Shown here one piece after another: positions 62,848-64,000 of a stretch of DNA of 64,000 bases. The stretch is from Micromonospora sp. WMMD1102. GTDB taxonomy: Bacteria > Actinomycetota > Actinomycetes > Mycobacteriales > Micromonosporaceae. Positions within the stretch are counted from its first letter, which is position 1. Each line of letters starts with the position of its first letter. The notes under the pieces were generated by a model. The model worked only from the letters and a program-made list of their open reading frames with translations. It was not told the origin of the DNA and ran no database searches. The position numbers and the translations under genes were made by a program. The stretch is from NCBI RefSeq assembly GCF_029626265.1, contig NZ_JARUBN010000001.1, forward strand, positions 248,001 through 312,000. The letters are read 5' to 3'.

Positions 62848-64000
62848 ATGCGAGCCATCCTGCGTCGCCCGGACTTCCGGCTGCTCTTCGCCGGTCTCGT
62901 GTTCAGCATGACGGCAGAGTCGATCATGCTGTTGGCGCTGGCCGTCTGGGTGAAGGACCTGACCGGTTCGAACGGTCTGGCCGGCGCCACCATCTTCGCC
63001 ATGGTCGCCCCGATGGGGCTGGCCCCGATCGTCGGCTGGGTGGTCGACCGGTTCCGCCGCCGCCCGTTCTTCCTGGTCACCAACCTCGGCACGGCGCTGG
63101 TGCTCACCCCGCTCTTCCTGGTCCGGGACCGCGCCGACGTCTGGATCATCTATGTGGTGGGTGCCCTGTACGGGCTCTCCTACGTCGCCCTCGGCGCCAC
63201 CCTGAACGGACTGATCAAACAGATCGTCCCCGAGGAGCTGATGGCGCAGGCCAACGGCGTACTGCAGACCGTCAAACAGGGCCTCCGGCTGGTCGGCCCG
63301 CTGGCCGGGGCGGCGCTCTACACCGGGGCCGGCGGCTGGACCCTGCCCACGGTCGGCATGGTCGGCTTCACCGGCGCCGCCTGTGCGATCTCCGCGCTGC
63401 GGATCGCCGAGCGGCGGCCCGGTCCGGCCCAGCTGCGCTGGGTCACCGAGGTCGGGGCGGGGCTGCGGCACATGGTCGGCGAGCCGGCGCTGCGCCGGGC
63501 GGTCGTCGGTGCCGCGTTGGCGGTACTGGTGATGGGGTTCAGCGAGTCGTTGATCTTCGCGTACGTGGACCAGGGGCTCGGCCGGGAACCCGGCTTCGTG
63601 GGAGTACTGGTCACCGTGCAGGGCGTCGGCGGAGTGCTCGGCGGACTCCTCTCCCCGGCCGTGGTACGCCGGTTCGGCGAGCTGGCCGCGCTCGGCGTCG
63701 GCGTGGCGATCTTCGCGCCCGGTGCGCTGCTGCTGGCGTACCCGAGGATCTGGCTCGCCTTCGTCGCCCTGGTGCTGCTCGGCTTCGGCCTGCCGATCGC
63801 GTTCGTCGGGCTGAACACGCTGATCCAGCGGCGTACCCCGGGCCCGCTGCTCGGCCGGGTCACCGCCGCCGCCGAGACGCTGATCAGCGGCCCGCAGGCG
63901 GTCTCGATCGGCACCGGTGCGGTACTCGTCGGCTTCGTCGACTACCGGCTGCTCTTCGTGGTGATCGCGGTGGTGATGGCGGTCGCCGCCGGCTATCTCT
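62848..64000 (+). CDS. MFS transporter, C-terminal part outside the window
   Basis: About 384 residues are visible from ATG 62848 to the right edge. Repeated hydrophobic helices show the major-facilitator pattern: RRPDFRLLFAGLVFSMTAES is helix 1, GWVVDRFRRRPFFLVTN is the loop-2/3 motif (G-x-x-x-D-R), and about ten helices are present before the cut. The family with this layout (MFS_3/enterobactin-exporter-like) contains small-molecule exporters. The substrate is unknown. It diverges from the DUF5753 regulator, which could control it. Confidence 0.88.
   Translation, partial: MRAILRRPDFRLLFAGLVFSMTAESIMLLALAVWVKDLTGSNGLAGATIFAMVAPMGLAPIVGWVVDRFRRRPFFLVTNLGTALVLTPLFLVRDRADVWIIYVVGALYGLSYVALGATLNGLIKQIVPEELMAQANGVLQTVKQGLRLVGPLAGAALYTGAGGWTLPTVGMVGFTGAACAISALRIAERRPGPAQLRWVTEVGAGLRHMVGEPALRRAVVGAALAVLVMGFSESLIFAYVDQGLGREPGFVGVLVTVQGVGGVLGGLLSPAVVRRFGELAALGVGVAIFAPGALLLAYPRIWLAFVALVLLGFGLPIAFVGLNTLIQRRTPGPLLGRVTAAAETLISGPQAVSIGTGAVLVGFVDYRLLFVVIAVVMAVAAGYL

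Overview
The window is very GC-rich DNA with strong G/C preference at third codon positions, many GTG starts and 4-base ATGA/GTGA gene overlaps. Together with mycothiol synthesis (MshB), an AdnAB-type helicase-nuclease pair, a DUF574 methyltransferase, a DUF5753 helix-turn-helix regulator and a 7Fe FdxA ferredoxin, this points to an actinomycete. The secreted-protein fragment near 5-6 kb and the gene complement suggest the Micromonosporaceae (inference; no database search was possible). No rRNA, tRNA, CRISPR array, prophage or complete insertion sequence was seen.

Layout. 1-4.5 kb: partial membrane protein, a TldD/TldE-type protease pair, a Uma2 nuclease and a Phd/RelE toxin-antitoxin pair. 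4.5-7.5 kb: accessory stretch with a decayed Uma2 fragment, a truncated secreted protein of unusual codon use and an XRE regulator. 7.7-13.8 kb: complete oligopeptide-type ABC importer operon (two ATPases, two permeases, lipoprotein) closed by a strong terminator. 13.8-20.7 kb: orphan PemK/MazF protein, a frameshifted TIGR03086-type gene, and metH preceded by a well-formed S-adenosylhomocysteine (SAH) riboswitch. 20.7-27.5 kb: glyoxalase-fold protein, S9 peptidase, mshB, membrane proteins, GNAT acetyltransferase. 27.5-43.6 kb: fdxA-dapC and, 12 kb later, divergent dapD/dapE of the succinylase lysine/diaminopimelate pathway. Between them lie two genes that have both lost their 5' ends at one junction, MarR-epoxide hydrolase, a SIMPL protein, a small-molecule kinase and a GGDEF-EAL protein. 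43.6-46 kb: LOG-family protein and two small secreted proteins. 46.3-53.2 kb: adnA-adnB. 53.2-64 kb: cold-shock protein, DEAD-box helicase, an M16 protease pair with a NudC-like Nudix hydrolase, two further regulatory or unknown genes, and a partial MFS transporter.

What stands out. (1) adnA and adnB each carry a 52-bp copy of the same palindromic element, inserted in frame, in opposite orientations, at the equivalent linker between helicase and nuclease domains. (2) The metH leader shows an SAH aptamer whose pseudoknot strand competes with an anti-Shine-Dalgarno hairpin, giving a readable ON-switch. (3) A single junction at about 29573 fuses a TetR gene and a PQQ/carbohydrate-binding gene head to head, both without starts. 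(4) Several genes have reading-frame or start anomalies (TIGR03086-type gene, epoxide hydrolase, dapC with a CTG start) that are either real lesions or sequence errors. (5) At least seven genes share a TANNNT box 6-7 bases before the start codon, the layout of leaderless transcription.

Coordinates were read by eye; starts were chosen from Shine-Dalgarno spacing, overlap with the upstream stop, and family length.
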